Assembly (NCBI RefSeq): GCF_024623455.1
Contig: NZ_JANIPJ010000009.1
Location: 124,001 to 188,000, forward strand
Direction: 5' to 3'
DNA from: Paenibacillus soyae
GTDB taxonomy: Bacteria; Bacillota; Bacilli; Paenibacillales; Paenibacillaceae
Length of the DNA stretch: 64,000 bases
Below are positions 1-8,750 of the stretch, piece by piece. The position numbers and the translations under genes were made by a program. Below the pieces are notes generated by a model. That model made no database searches, was not told where the DNA came from, and saw only the letters and a program-made list of their open reading frames with translations. Each line of letters opens with the position of its first letter. Within the stretch, counting starts at the first letter, position 1.

Positions 1-171
1 AGACTGCAAGAAACGGGCTATCAATTGTCCTCCTTGCGGACGACGCCGCTGCCGACCCGCGGGGAACAAGAACAAGCGGTGGCGCAGCCGTCCAAAGGCA
101 AATCCCAAAGTCCTCCCGATCTATCTCAATTCGCGTCAACGCGCTACAAAGGAGTGGATTTCCGGGCATGA
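1..171 (+). CDS. C-terminal end of an unidentified protein (partial)
   Basis: An open frame enters from the left edge and ends at a TGA at 169-171, leaving 56 visible codons. The tail is hydrophilic, rich in Gln, Ser, Pro and Thr, and ends in STRYKGVDFRA. Its stop overlaps the next start as ATGA, so the two are probably translationally coupled. In B. subtilis the gene before the FlhB-like ylqH is ylqG, and this may be its counterpart, but that rests on position only. No domain can be assigned from this fragment. Confidence 0.6.
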   Translation, partial: RLQETGYQLSSLRTTPLPTRGEQEQAVAQPSKGKSQSPPDLSQFASTRYKGVDFRA

Positions 172-479
172 AGCCGCATCATGAAGAGACGGATAGGGTA
201 ACGCTGCCAAGGAAAGCCGTTGCGCTCAAGTATGAACCGGGCGATCGGGGAGCTCCGGTCGTCGTCGCCAAAGGCCAGGGCTATCTGGCCGACCGCATCC
301 TTGAGAAGGCGAAGGACAGCGGCGTGCCGGTCCAAGAGGACGCATCGCTCGTCGAAGTGCTGTCCAAGCTGGATGTCGATCAGGAAATTCCGCCGGAGCT
401 TTATGTGCTGGTCGCCGAGATTTTAAGCTTTGTCTATCGCTCCGACCGAAGGGCGAAGGAGCTTCAAGATGGCCGATAG
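168..479 (+). CDS. ylqH: FlhB-like C-terminal domain protein (YlqH type)
   Basis: This 103-residue protein resembles only the part of FlhB that follows the autocleavage site. Residues from about 23 (AVALKYEPGDRGAPVVVAKG) to about 95 align well with the end of the full FlhB encoded at 29742-30833. The NPTH cleavage motif and all membrane segments are absent. It is therefore a stand-alone soluble paralogue of the FlhB substrate-specificity domain, whose family role is poorly known. Its ATG overlaps the upstream stop, and its end overlaps yraN by 11 bases. Confidence 0.85.
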   Translation: MKPHHEETDRVTLPRKAVALKYEPGDRGAPVVVAKGQGYLADRILEKAKDSGVPVQEDASLVEVLSKLDVDQEIPPELYVLVAEILSFVYRSDRRAKELQDGR

Positions 480-840
480 CCGCAGGAGGCTTGGCAGCGC
501 GGGGGAGGCGGAAGCGCGGCGCAGGTTGGAGACGCAAGGCTATCATATTCTCGAAGCGAACTGGAGGTCGCGGGCAGGCGAGCTGGATTTGATCGCGCGC
601 GACGGCGACAGGCTCGTCTTCATCGAGGTTAGAGCAAGAAGCGCGGCCTCTTCCGGCCGTTTCGGCACGGCCGCCGAGTCCGTGGACGCGAGGAAGCAAA
701 TGCAAGTTCGAAGCGTAGCGCAGTCCTATCTCGCGAAGACCATGCAGCGCGACGCGTTCATCCGATTCGATGTCATCGCCGTAACGATCGATGCCTCAGG
801 CGTGGTTCAGGAATATAAGCATTACGAAGCCGCATTCTGA
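469..840 (+). CDS. yraN: YraN / UPF0102 family nuclease-fold protein
   Basis: This 123-residue protein has the UPF0102 pattern: an N-terminal LGSAGEAEARRRLETQGY helix, then GELDLIARDGDRLVFIEVRAR around residues 40-60. The pattern recalls the acidic core of the restriction-endonuclease-like fold. The family is annotated as a putative endonuclease or Holliday-junction-associated protein, but its activity is not established. I chose ATG 469 because GGAG lies just upstream; the open frame extends back to 430 without a better ribosome site. It overlaps ylqH and is followed by convergent comM after 25 bases. Confidence 0.85.
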   Translation: MADSRRRLGSAGEAEARRRLETQGYHILEANWRSRAGELDLIARDGDRLVFIEVRARSAASSGRFGTAAESVDARKQMQVRSVAQSYLAKTMQRDAFIRFDVIAVTIDASGVVQEYKHYEAAF

Positions 841-865
841 TGGAATGCGGCTTTGTCGTGCTTGG

Positions 866-2431
866 CTATAGCTTCAGATCAAGCCGCCTGTATTGAATCG
901 CTTCCGCGACATGATCGCTCTCGACCGAGTCGTTCTCTTCGATATCCGCAATCGTCCTAGCAAGCTTCAGCAGGCGGTCATGGGCGCGCATGCTAATGCC
1001 GAGCTGCTCAAAGGCATTGTCCATGAGCCTGCGGGCATCCGGCTTCAGCGCTGCCGCGCGCCGCAGGCCTTCCCCCGTCAGCTCGCTGTTGCACGCGACG
1101 CCGTATGCTTGGTTGCGCACCGCTTGAATAAGGCGCGCCCTCGCGACTTGGGCTCTCAGCTCCGACGTGGTCAAGCATGCTCCGTTCCGTTCCCGTTCGA
1201 ACGTGGCCGGCCTCGGCACCTCCAGCTGCAGATCCAGCCGATCGAGCAGGGGGCCGGAAAGCTTGGAACGATATCTGGCAATCGCAGCGGGGCTGCAAGT
1301 GCATCGTTTCTCGCCGAATTCATGCCCGAAATATCCGCAAGGGCAAGGGTTGAACGAAGCGGCCAGCATGATGCTGGCAGGGAATTGAATCGTAGCCCTC
1401 GCTCTGGCGATCGTGACGACGCGGTCTTCGAGCGGTTGTCGGAGAAGCTCGAGGACCATGCGGGGGAACTCCGGCAGCTCGTCCAGGTACAGGACTCCGC
1501 GATGCGCAAGCGTCACCTCGCCAGGCTTCGGTATCGTGCCTCCCCCAATCAGACCGCCAGTTGAGATGCTATGATGGGGGGCGCGGAACGGGGGATGCTG
1601 CATGAGACCGCCAGCCCCGTCCGGCAGCTTGCCGGCCACGCTGTATATTTTGGTCACTTCCAACGCCTCTTGCTCGGTCAGGGGCGGAAGAATGCCGGGC
1701 AGTCGGCGAATCATCATTGTTTTACCGGTTCCAGGCGGGCCGCTCAGCAAGATGTTGTGTTTGCCGGCGGCGGCGATAAGCATGGCTCGTTTCGCCTGAT
1801 GCTGACCGATAATGTCGGCGAAATCCTCTTGCTCCTTGAGCGGCGGGCAAGCCATGCTATGCGTATCGCTGGCAGACGCGGAACCCGATGCTTCCCCGGC
1901 AAATCGCTCCCAGAACGAAACGCCGCTCTCGGGTCGAGCTTTAAGCTCTCGAAGGTGAGTCACGGCAAAAACCTCGATGCCGGATATCCACGCGGCTTCC
2001 TTCCGGTTTCCCGTCGGCAGCAGGACTCGCTTCATGCCCTTCCTCTGCGCTTGCTCCATCATGGCGAGCACGCCCGTCACGGGGCGAATCCCGCCGTCCA
2101 GGGACAATTCGCCGATCAGCAGCACTCCCTCGAGCAGCGAGGGCTCAAGCTGTCCGCTCGCGGTCAGAATGCCCGCCGCTATGGCAAGGTCGAAGGCGGT
2201 CCCTTCCTTCCTCAGATCGGCCGGCGCGAGATTAACGGTGATGCGATCCATGGGGAACGTAAAGCCGCAGTTCTTGATTGCTGCGCGGACCCGCTCGACG
2301 GATTCCCGGACGGCCGGATCCGGAAGACCAACTACGTTCACTTGGGGCAAGCCGCTGCTGATGTCGACCTCGACGGAAATGCCTCGGCCTTCGACGCCCA
2401 TCACGCTTGCGCTATGCGTAAAACTAAACAA
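866..2431 (-). CDS. comM: ComM/YifB-type Mg-chelatase-like AAA+ ATPase
   Basis: This is the only minus-strand gene. It encodes 521 residues, near the usual length of about 510. The N-terminal ChlI/Lon-like domain carries VEVDISSGLPQVNVVGLPD. The Walker A motif is SGPPGTGKT, the Walker B region includes GVLYLDELPEF, and a Cys cluster (NPCPCGYFG, then RCTCS) matches the family. In Vibrio, ComM is a branch-migration helicase used in natural transformation. The start is TTG at 2431, nine bases after GGAGGTG. The open frame continues to 2536, but that part overlaps the -10 element of the promoter at 2522-2550, so the longer start is unlikely. Confidence 0.93.
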   Translation of the reverse strand: MFSFTHSASVMGVEGRGISVEVDISSGLPQVNVVGLPDPAVRESVERVRAAIKNCGFTFPMDRITVNLAPADLRKEGTAFDLAIAAGILTASGQLEPSLLEGVLLIGELSLDGGIRPVTGVLAMMEQAQRKGMKRVLLPTGNRKEAAWISGIEVFAVTHLRELKARPESGVSFWERFAGEASGSASASDTHSMACPPLKEQEDFADIIGQHQAKRAMLIAAAGKHNILLSGPPGTGKTMMIRRLPGILPPLTEQEALEVTKIYSVAGKLPDGAGGLMQHPPFRAPHHSISTGGLIGGGTIPKPGEVTLAHRGVLYLDELPEFPRMVLELLRQPLEDRVVTIARARATIQFPASIMLAASFNPCPCGYFGHEFGEKRCTCSPAAIARYRSKLSGPLLDRLDLQLEVPRPATFERERNGACLTTSELRAQVARARLIQAVRNQAYGVACNSELTGEGLRRAAALKPDARRLMDNAFEQLGISMRAHDRLLKLARTIADIEENDSVESDHVAEAIQYRRLDLKL

Positions 2432-2521
2432 AAAAAACACCTCCGAAGGAATGGTTAACGACGACCATTCAGAAGGTGCTTCCTCACTGAAAATGATGAA
2501 TTTCATTTTGTTATTGCCTAT

Positions 2522-2550
2522 ATAGTAGCTCCTCAAAAAGGTTCTGTCAA
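2522..2550 (-). promoter_or_regulatory. SigA-type promoter for comM
   Basis: Read on the minus strand, TTGACA (2550-2545) is followed after 17 bases by TACTAT (2527-2522). The -35 is perfect and the -10 matches at four of six positions. Transcription would start near 2515, giving a leader of roughly 85 bases. The leader contains a 7-base inverted repeat (GAATGGT/ACCATTC), then the GGAGGTG ribosome site. Confidence 0.6.
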
Positions 2551-2693
2551 ACGGATCGGAATTCGGCGATTAAAAGGCAAAGGTTGGGTCATACTAGTTG
2601 TCGTGGCGGGGTTTAATCTCATTTTGAGATGAAACCCATATCAAAAAAGCTTGCGCTTTCAAACAGAAAATTAAGGATTTGGACAAGCAAAAG

Positions 2694-2702
2694 TGCTACA
2701 AT
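2694..2702 (+). promoter_or_regulatory. Extended -10 promoter for sucCD
   Basis: TGCTACAAT matches the extended -10 form TGnTATAAT with one mismatch, 58 bases before the sucC start. No good -35 lies at 17 bases, as expected for an extended -10. The 328 bases between comM and sucC also hold the divergent comM promoter and no supported gene. Confidence 0.45.
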
Positions 2703-2759
2703 GATAAAGGTTTGTGTACATATGACTGATTCGAGTCTGTGAAATGGAGGATTTCAACA

Positions 2760-3920
2760 ATGAATATCCATGAGTATCAAGGGAAAGCGGTACTGAAGCA
2801 ATACGGGGTAGTCGTGCCGGAGGGCAAGGTAGCGTTCTCCGTTGACGAAGCCGTTGCGGCAGCGGAATCGCTTGGAACGCCGGTCGTCGTCGTGAAAGCG
2901 CAAATTCACGCGGGCGGACGCGGCAAAGCGGGCGGCGTCAAAGTCGCGAAAAACCTGGACGAAGTGCGCGCCTACGCCAGCGAAATTTTGGGCAAAGTGC
3001 TCGTAACTCACCAAACAGGGCCGGAAGGAAAAGAAGTGAAGCGCCTTCTGATCGAGCAAGGCTGCGATATTAAGAAAGAATATTATATTGGCGTCGTTCT
3101 TGACCGCGGCACTGGCCGCGTTGTAATGATGGCGTCCGAAGAGGGCGGCACGGAGATCGAAGAGGTAGCCGAGCATTCCCCTGAGAAAATCTTCAAAGAA
3201 GTCATCGATCCGGCTGTCGGCATGCAGGCGTTCCAAGCGCGCAAGCTGGCCTACGCGATCAATATTCCGGGCGAGCTCGTAAACAAAGCGGTGAAATTCA
3301 TGCTGGCTCTGTACACGGCTTTCGTCGAGAAAGACTGCTCCATCGCGGAGATCAACCCTCTAGTCGTTACCGGCGACGGCAACGTTATGGCGCTTGACGC
3401 GAAGCTGAATTTCGACTCCAACGCGCTGTACCGCCAAAAGGACATTATCGAGCTGCGCGACCTGGAAGAAGAAGACGCCAAAGAAATCGAAGCGTCCAAA
3501 TACGATCTTAGCTACATCGCCCTCGACGGAAACATCGGCTGCATGGTTAACGGCGCAGGTCTTGCGATGGCGACTATGGACATTATCAAATACTACGGCG
3601 GCGACCCTGCCAACTTCCTCGACGTAGGGGGCGGCGCTACGAAAGAGAAAGTAACCGAAGCGTTCAAGATCATCCTGTCCGACGAGAAAGTAAAAGGCAT
3701 TTTCGTCAACATTTTCGGCGGCATCATGCGCTGCGACGTTATCGCGGAAGGCGTTATCGCGGCTGCGAAGGAACTCGGTCTGGACCGTCCGCTTGTCGTG
3801 CGCCTCGAAGGCACAAACGTGGAGCTCGGCAAAAAGCTGCTTAACGAATCCGGCCTTAACATCGTGGCTGCCGATTCGATGGCGGACGGCGCTCAGAAGA
3901 TTGTCGCACTCGTGAAATAA
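2760..3920 (+). CDS. sucC: Succinyl-CoA synthetase, beta subunit (ADP-forming)
   Basis: SucC binds nucleotide and succinate, and with SucD interconverts succinyl-CoA and succinate with substrate-level phosphorylation in the TCA cycle. The protein is 386 residues, the family norm. It begins [12 protein letters not shown], with an ATP-grasp fold ([20 protein letters not shown] around residue 40) and the C-terminal ligase motifs [13 protein letters not shown] and [13 protein letters not shown] 2760 follows ATGGAGG at a suitable distance; an in-frame ATG at 2739 gives a non-conserved extension. sucD follows after 58 bases. Confidence 0.97.
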   Translation: MNIHEYQGKAVLKQYGVVVPEGKVAFSVDEAVAAAESLGTPVVVVKAQIHAGGRGKAGGVKVAKNLDEVRAYASEILGKVLVTHQTGPEGKEVKRLLIEQGCDIKKEYYIGVVLDRGTGRVVMMASEEGGTEIEEVAEHSPEKIFKEVIDPAVGMQAFQARKLAYAINIPGELVNKAVKFMLALYTAFVEKDCSIAEINPLVVTGDGNVMALDAKLNFDSNALYRQKDIIELRDLEEEDAKEIEASKYDLSYIALDGNIGCMVNGAGLAMATMDIIKYYGGDPANFLDVGGGATKEKVTEAFKIILSDEKVKGIFVNIFGGIMRCDVIAEGVIAAAKELGLDRPLVVRLEGTNVELGKKLLNESGLNIVAADSMADGAQKIVALVK

Positions 3921-3978
3921 GCCGAACGGAAACGGCTGCATATACGCGTAGAAATTCATTCAGGGGATGTGAGTTAAG

Positions 3979-4911
3979 TTGAGTATTTTGGTCAATAAAG
4001 ATACAAAAGTCATCACTCAAGGCATCACAGGCAAAACGGGTATGTTCCATGCCAAAGGCGCGCTCGACTACGGCACGCAAATGGTAGGCGGCGTAACGCC
4101 GGGCAAAGGCGGCACGAACGTCGACATTACGTTGGAGAACGGAACTATCGTTTCCCTGCCTGTTTTCAATACGGTTTTGGAAGCCAAAAATGCGACCGGC
4201 GCTACGGCTTCCGTCATTTACGTACCGCCGGCTTTCGCGGCCGACTCCATCATGGAAGCGGTAGATGCGGAGCTTGACCTCGTTATCTGTATCACGGAAG
4301 GCATTCCGGTTCTGGATATGGTGAAGGTTAAGCGTTATATGGAAGGCAGCAAAACCGTTCTGATCGGACCGAACTGCCCAGGCGTAATTACGCCGGGCGA
4401 GTGCAAAATCGGCATCATGCCGGGCTACATCCACTCCGTGGGTCATGTAGGCGTCGTTTCGCGCTCCGGCACCTTGACTTACGAAGCGGTTCATCAGCTG
4501 ACGACTCGCGGCATCGGTCAATCCTCCGCAGTTGGTATCGGCGGAGACCCTGTGAAGGGCTCGGAGTTCATCGACATCCTTAGCCGCTTCAATGATGATC
4601 CGGATACTTACGCGGTCATTATGATCGGCGAAATCGGCGGCACAGCCGAAGAGGAAGCTGCCGAGTGGATCAAGGCGAACATGAAGAAGCCGGTTGTAGG
4701 CTTCATCGGCGGCGCAACGGCGCCTCCGGGCAAACGCATGGGACATGCTGGCGCGATCATCTCCGGCGGCAAAGGTACGGCCGCGGAGAAAATCGCAACG
4801 CTTGAGGCTTGCGGCATCAAGGTAGCTCCGACTCCATCGGAGATGGGCTCCACGCTGGTAAGCGTTCTGGAAGAGAAAGGTCTTCTGGAGAAGTGCATCA
4901 CGCATAAATAA
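3979..4911 (+). CDS. sucD: Succinyl-CoA synthetase, alpha subunit
   Basis: SucD carries the CoA site and the phosphohistidine of succinyl-CoA synthetase. It is 310 residues from a TTG start ([17 protein letters not shown] follows). Family motifs include the CoA-binding region around [27 protein letters not shown], and the active-site His256 in [14 protein letters not shown]. It pairs with sucC immediately upstream and is closed by a strong terminator, so sucCD is probably its own two-gene unit. Confidence 0.97.
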   Translation: MSILVNKDTKVITQGITGKTGMFHAKGALDYGTQMVGGVTPGKGGTNVDITLENGTIVSLPVFNTVLEAKNATGATASVIYVPPAFAADSIMEAVDAELDLVICITEGIPVLDMVKVKRYMEGSKTVLIGPNCPGVITPGECKIGIMPGYIHSVGHVGVVSRSGTLTYEAVHQLTTRGIGQSSAVGIGGDPVKGSEFIDILSRFNDDPDTYAVIMIGEIGGTAEEEAAEWIKANMKKPVVGFIGGATAPPGKRMGHAGAIISGGKGTAAEKIATLEACGIKVAPTPSEMGSTLVSVLEEKGLLEKCITHK

Positions 4912-4925
4912 GAAAAGCAGTAAGG

Positions 4926-4979
4926 TAGGCAACCTTTCGGCACCGCAGTTCGCGGTGTCCGAGAGGTTGCCTTTTTTTG
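4926..4979 (+). terminator. Rho-independent terminator after sucD
   Basis: A long hairpin pairs AGGCAACCT with AGGTTGCCT on the outside and CGGCACCGC with CGCGGTGTCCG inside, around an AGTT loop. It is followed directly by a run of seven T. It lies 15 bases after the sucD stop. Confidence 0.9.
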
Positions 4980-5091
4980 TTAGAACGATGAGATATTTCT
5001 TAATTTACGAGGTCGGCTTGCAATCTTCGGCTATGTAACGCACAATAGATAGGAATGCTAGCCGGCCCCACTTAGAGAGGGCTGGTACATA

Positions 5092-6225
5092 ATGGATCAC
5101 GTCAATCAAGCTCGCAGACAGATGATTATAGCGCTTTACGAAATTCCGGGCATCGGCTGGCACGCGATAGACAGGGCGGTTAGACATGCCCTGTGGCGGA
5201 AGGAAAGGTGGACGGAAGAGGAGCTCGTCGCAATCGGCTTAAAACGGGCTCAGGCAGCCAAAGCGGTTCAATTGTACGAAGAGCAGCCTTGGAAGCTGAC
5301 TCGCGGCGAGTCGCCTGCCGTTCGGGCGGCGGAAGCGGTTATTCTAACGCCTTATGATTTTAATTATCCGGCAATTCTGAAAGAAATCGCCCAACCGCCA
5401 TGGGTATTATACGCGAGGGGCAGGCTGGAGCTGCTGGAACGACCTTCCGTCGCTATGGTTGGGACGCGGATCCCGACAGCGTATGGGCGTCATACGTCGG
5501 CAACGATAGCGCAGGAGCTCTCCAGCTTGGGTCTAACGGTCGTTAGCGGACTTGCGAAGGGTGTGGACAGCATCGTGCATGAATCGGCTCTGAAGGGCGC
5601 TGGGAGCACGATTGCGGTTCTTCCTACGCCGATCGATACTTGTTATCCTCCCGAGAACCAGTCTTTGTACCGCCGGATTGCGAAGGAAGGGCTGCTTGTT
5701 TCCGAGACGCCAATCGGCACCAAGCTCCATCCCGGCCAATTCCATCAACGTAACCGCATTATCGCCGCGTTAACGAGGGCGACTGTCGTCGTAGAGGGCG
5801 CGCGCAAGAGCGGCTCGCTTATTACGGCCAAGCATGCCTTCGAGATGGATCGGGAGCTGTTCGCGCTGCCGGGTCCCATCACTTCGCCGAAGAGCGAAGG
5901 ACCTAACGAGCTGATACGCGAAGGCAGAGCCCGGCTGTTCACCGAGGCAGGCTGTATTTTTGAGGAGCTGCCTTGGCTGCTCGAGCAGGCGAATCAGCAT
6001 ATGATTTCGGCTGATACGGGTGCCGGACGGAGGGTTGCAAGCGAGGCCTCGATTTCCCCGGACGAACACAAAATCGTTTTGCTGCTCCGCGATCAGCCCT
6101 TGAGCATCAACGATTTGCATGAGCTGACTTCGATTCCGTTTGGACATTTGAACGCACTTCTGCTAAATTTATGTATAAAACGGAAAATCGAGCTTCAGCC
6201 TGGATCCATATATATCGCATTGTAG
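5092..6225 (+). CDS. dprA: DNA-processing protein DprA (Smf)
   Basis: DprA binds incoming single-stranded DNA during natural transformation and loads RecA. The 377-residue protein has an N-terminal helical part (MIIALYEIPGIGWHAID), then the Rossmann-like core with VAMVGTRIPTAYGR, VVSGLAKGVDSIVHESAL, STIAVLPTPIDTCYPPEN and FHQRNRIIAAL. A C-terminal winged-helix-like segment starts near residue 325. The usual GCGLD-like motif reads PTPID here, a local variant. The ribosome site is weak. It stands alone after the sucCD terminator and 28 bases before topA. Confidence 0.95.
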   Translation: MDHVNQARRQMIIALYEIPGIGWHAIDRAVRHALWRKERWTEEELVAIGLKRAQAAKAVQLYEEQPWKLTRGESPAVRAAEAVILTPYDFNYPAILKEIAQPPWVLYARGRLELLERPSVAMVGTRIPTAYGRHTSATIAQELSSLGLTVVSGLAKGVDSIVHESALKGAGSTIAVLPTPIDTCYPPENQSLYRRIAKEGLLVSETPIGTKLHPGQFHQRNRIIAALTRATVVVEGARKSGSLITAKHAFEMDRELFALPGPITSPKSEGPNELIREGRARLFTEAGCIFEELPWLLEQANQHMISADTGAGRRVASEASISPDEHKIVLLLRDQPLSINDLHELTSIPFGHLNALLLNLCIKRKIELQPGSIYIAL

Positions 6226-6253
6226 CTTGTTGTAGAGAGAGGAGGCACCTCAT

Positions 6254-8365
6254 GTGGCAGATTCACTCGTAATTGTCGAGTCACCGGCCAAAGCCAAAAC
6301 GATTGGGAAATATTTAGGCAGCAAATATATCGTCAAAGCATCCATGGGACATATTCGGGATTTGCCCAAAAGCCAAATCGGCGTTGAGGTCGAAAACGAT
6401 TTTAGTCCTAAATACATAACGATCCGCGGCAAAGGGAATGTGCTTAAGGAACTGAAGGACGCCCGGAAAAAAGTGAAAAACGTTTTTCTGGCGGCTGACC
6501 CCGATCGCGAAGGGGAGGCGATCGCATGGCATCTTGCCCATTACTTGGAGCTTAACGAAACCGATACCTGCCGCGTTGTATTTAACGAAATCACGAAGCA
6601 AGCCGTCAAGGACGCGTTCAAGCATCCCCGGAAGATCAACATGGATCTGGTGAACGCGCAGCAAGCAAGACGGATACTCGACCGGCTCGTCGGTTATAAG
6701 ATCAGTCCATTATTATGGAAGAAAGTCAAAAAAGGATTATCGGCTGGACGCGTGCAATCCGTAGCGGTCAAGCTCATTATCGACCGGGAGAACGAGATTG
6801 ACGCGTTCGTGCCGGAAGAATATTGGTCGATCACGGCCAAGCTGCTTCACAAAGGAGTTGCTTTCGAGGCGAAATATCATTCCGTCTCCGGAGAGAAGCG
6901 CGAGCTGGGCAAGGAAGCTGACGTTCAAGAAGTGCTAAAAGCGATGGGCGGTCAGACCTTCCGCGTGACCGAAGTGAAGGAGAAGGAGCGGCTGCGCAAT
7001 CCCGCGCCTCCGTTTATTACGAGCTCGCTTCAGCAGGAGGCCGCCAGGAAGATCGGATTCCGCGCGTCGAAGACAATGTCCGTGGCGCAGCAGCTGTACG
7101 AGGGCGTCGAGCTTGGCAAAGAAGGAACCGTCGGTTTAATCACATATATGAGAACGGATTCGACCCGCATATCGCCTGTTGCCCAAGAGGAAGCGAAAGC
7201 TTATATCGAAGAAAAATACGGCGCGGAGTATAACCCGGAACAGCCTCGCGTATACACGAAGAAGAATAGCAATGCGCAGGATGCGCATGAGGCGATTCGT
7301 CCTACTTCGATCTACCGCGATCCGGAATCGATGAAGCCTTTCCTCACCCGCGATCAGCTTCGTTTATACAAGCTCGTATGGGAGCGGTTCACCTCCAGTC
7401 AGATGGCATCCGCGGTGCTCGATACGATGACCGTGGACCTGGAAGCGGGCCAAACCATATTCCGGGCGAACGGTTCCAAGGTGAAATTCGCCGGTTTTAT
7501 GAAAGTGTACGTGGAAGGCAACGACGACGGCACGGTCGAGGAGCATAAGTTTTTGCCGCCGCTCGTCTCCGGAGACTCCGTGCAGACGGAATCGATCGAT
7601 CCGAAGCAGCATTTCACTCAGCCGCCTCCGCGGTATACGGAAGCGAGGCTCGTCCGTACGCTGGAGGAGCTGGGCATAGGCAGACCAAGTACTTACGCGC
7701 CAACCCTGGAGACCATCCAGAAGCGCGGATACGTGGCGATCGAAGAGAAGAAGTTTATGCCGACCGAGCTGGGCGAGCTGGTCATTCAGCTGATGGAGGA
7801 ATTTTTCCCGGAGATACTGGATGCGGAGTTTACGGCCAACATGGAAGGGAACCTCGACCATGTCGAAGAAGGCACCGAGGATTGGGTTAAGGTTCTGGCG
7901 AAGTTCTACGATTCGTTCGAGAAACGGCTCGAAGTAGCCGAGGAAGAAATGAAGGAAGTCGAGCTGCAAGACGAAGTTTCGGATGAAATTTGCGAAAAAT
8001 GCGGCCGTCATCTGGTTTATAAAATGGGTCGGTTCGGCAAGTTCCTCGCTTGTTCGGGATTCCCGGACTGCCGGAATACCAAGCCGATTGTCAAGGATAT
8101 CGGCGTCACGTGCCCGAAATGCCATGAAGGCAAAATCATCGAGCGGCGCAGCAAAAAGGGCCGTATCTTCTACGGCTGCGATCAGTACCCAGGCTGCGAT
8201 TACGTCTCCTGGGATAAGCCGACGGGCAAGCCTTGCCCGAACTGTAACGCGATGCTCGTCGAGAAGCGCAACAGGAGCGGCGCCCGCTTGCAATGCGTCT
8301 CCTGCGATTATTCGGAGGAAGTCATCGAAGACGAGCAAGAGAATGATCAAGAAGAACAAGCTTAA
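6254..8365 (+). CDS. topA: DNA topoisomerase I
   Basis: TopA relaxes negatively supercoiled DNA by a 5' phosphotyrosine intermediate. The protein is 703 residues. It begins with the Toprim domain ([31 protein letters not shown]) and has the catalytic Tyr298 in LITYMRTDS. The C-terminal third holds Cys4 zinc-ribbon modules beginning [16 protein letters not shown] and CPNCNAM. GTG 6254 follows GAGAGGAGG, and the first residues match the family. It is probably co-transcribed with dprA. Confidence 0.97.
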   Translation: MADSLVIVESPAKAKTIGKYLGSKYIVKASMGHIRDLPKSQIGVEVENDFSPKYITIRGKGNVLKELKDARKKVKNVFLAADPDREGEAIAWHLAHYLELNETDTCRVVFNEITKQAVKDAFKHPRKINMDLVNAQQARRILDRLVGYKISPLLWKKVKKGLSAGRVQSVAVKLIIDRENEIDAFVPEEYWSITAKLLHKGVAFEAKYHSVSGEKRELGKEADVQEVLKAMGGQTFRVTEVKEKERLRNPAPPFITSSLQQEAARKIGFRASKTMSVAQQLYEGVELGKEGTVGLITYMRTDSTRISPVAQEEAKAYIEEKYGAEYNPEQPRVYTKKNSNAQDAHEAIRPTSIYRDPESMKPFLTRDQLRLYKLVWERFTSSQMASAVLDTMTVDLEAGQTIFRANGSKVKFAGFMKVYVEGNDDGTVEEHKFLPPLVSGDSVQTESIDPKQHFTQPPPRYTEARLVRTLEELGIGRPSTYAPTLETIQKRGYVAIEEKKFMPTELGELVIQLMEEFFPEILDAEFTANMEGNLDHVEEGTEDWVKVLAKFYDSFEKRLEVAEEEMKEVELQDEVSDEICEKCGRHLVYKMGRFGKFLACSGFPDCRNTKPIVKDIGVTCPKCHEGKIIERRSKKGRIFYGCDQYPGCDYVSWDKPTGKPCPNCNAMLVEKRNRSGARLQCVSCDYSEEVIEDEQENDQEEQA

Positions 8366-8383
8366 GCACGGATCCGTGCTTAA
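8362..8383. repeat. 22-base perfect palindrome at the topA stop
   Basis: TTAAGCACGGATCCGTGCTTAA is its own reverse complement and includes the topA stop codon. It can form a hairpin in RNA, but no T tract follows, so it is a poor intrinsic terminator. It may protect the 3' end or be a weak bidirectional signal. Confidence 0.6.
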
Positions 8384-8750
8384 CGCCTGACGGGCAACCG
8401 CCTCATACGGCCGCACAACATGCGCCCCACACACGTCCTCCCCTTCAGGGGAGGATGATGTTGTTCTTAGGAACACCTGTCCATAACTTGGCAAAGTCGC
8501 ATAGCGTGCTCAATTGCAACCAACGCCAGTGTTAATAATTAACCATGCAAACTATTATCCACCCAAACTACTTTAGCTTGTCCCGCAGGGACTAAGCGCT
8601 CCAACCGCTAACCTAACATTGACGCACTCTGTTTCTCCTTCGTTCTTCAAGCGGGTGTCCAGAGGGCGCCGCCCTCGGGGCCCTCCCTTGGAAGGGAGGG
8701 TTTGGGAGGGTTCGAATTGTTTTTTTGAAAAAAGAAAGGATTGATCCAAC
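8384..8750. other. Gene-free stretch with several perfect hairpins
   Basis: No supported coding frame occupies this interval between topA and trmFO. It holds three perfect palindromic structures: TCCTCCCCT/AGGGGAGGA (8436-8455), GAGGGC/GCCCTC (8662-8676) and CCCTCCCTT/AAGGGAGGG (8681-8700). A shorter GTCCC/GGGAC hairpin lies near 8580. A second GGGAGGG copy follows at about 8704-8710. The composition differs from the coding regions and looks like a dispersed intergenic element, but only one locus is visible. Confidence 0.55.
8681..8700. repeat. CCCTCCC/GGGAGGG palindrome upstream of trmFO
   Basis: A 9-base perfect stem around a GG loop, preceded by a 6-base GAGGGC/GCCCTC hairpin and followed by TTTGGGAGGG. 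The TTG start of trmFO lies 50 bases downstream, so this structure would sit in or just before its leader. Confidence 0.6.

Noticed and set aside
893..2525. Several long + strand open frames opposite comM (893-1564, 1571-2458, 1977-2525)
   Set aside because: They are shadows of the well-supported minus-strand comM; their translations have no family motifs and no ribosome sites.
2702..2707. TTGGAC (2679-2684) with TGATAA at 17 bases as the sucC promoter
   Set aside because: The -10 is poor; the overlapping extended -10 TGCTACAAT fits better.
3856..4932. A 358-residue minus-strand frame over sucD
   Set aside because: Antisense shadow of sucD, and it also crosses the sucD terminator.
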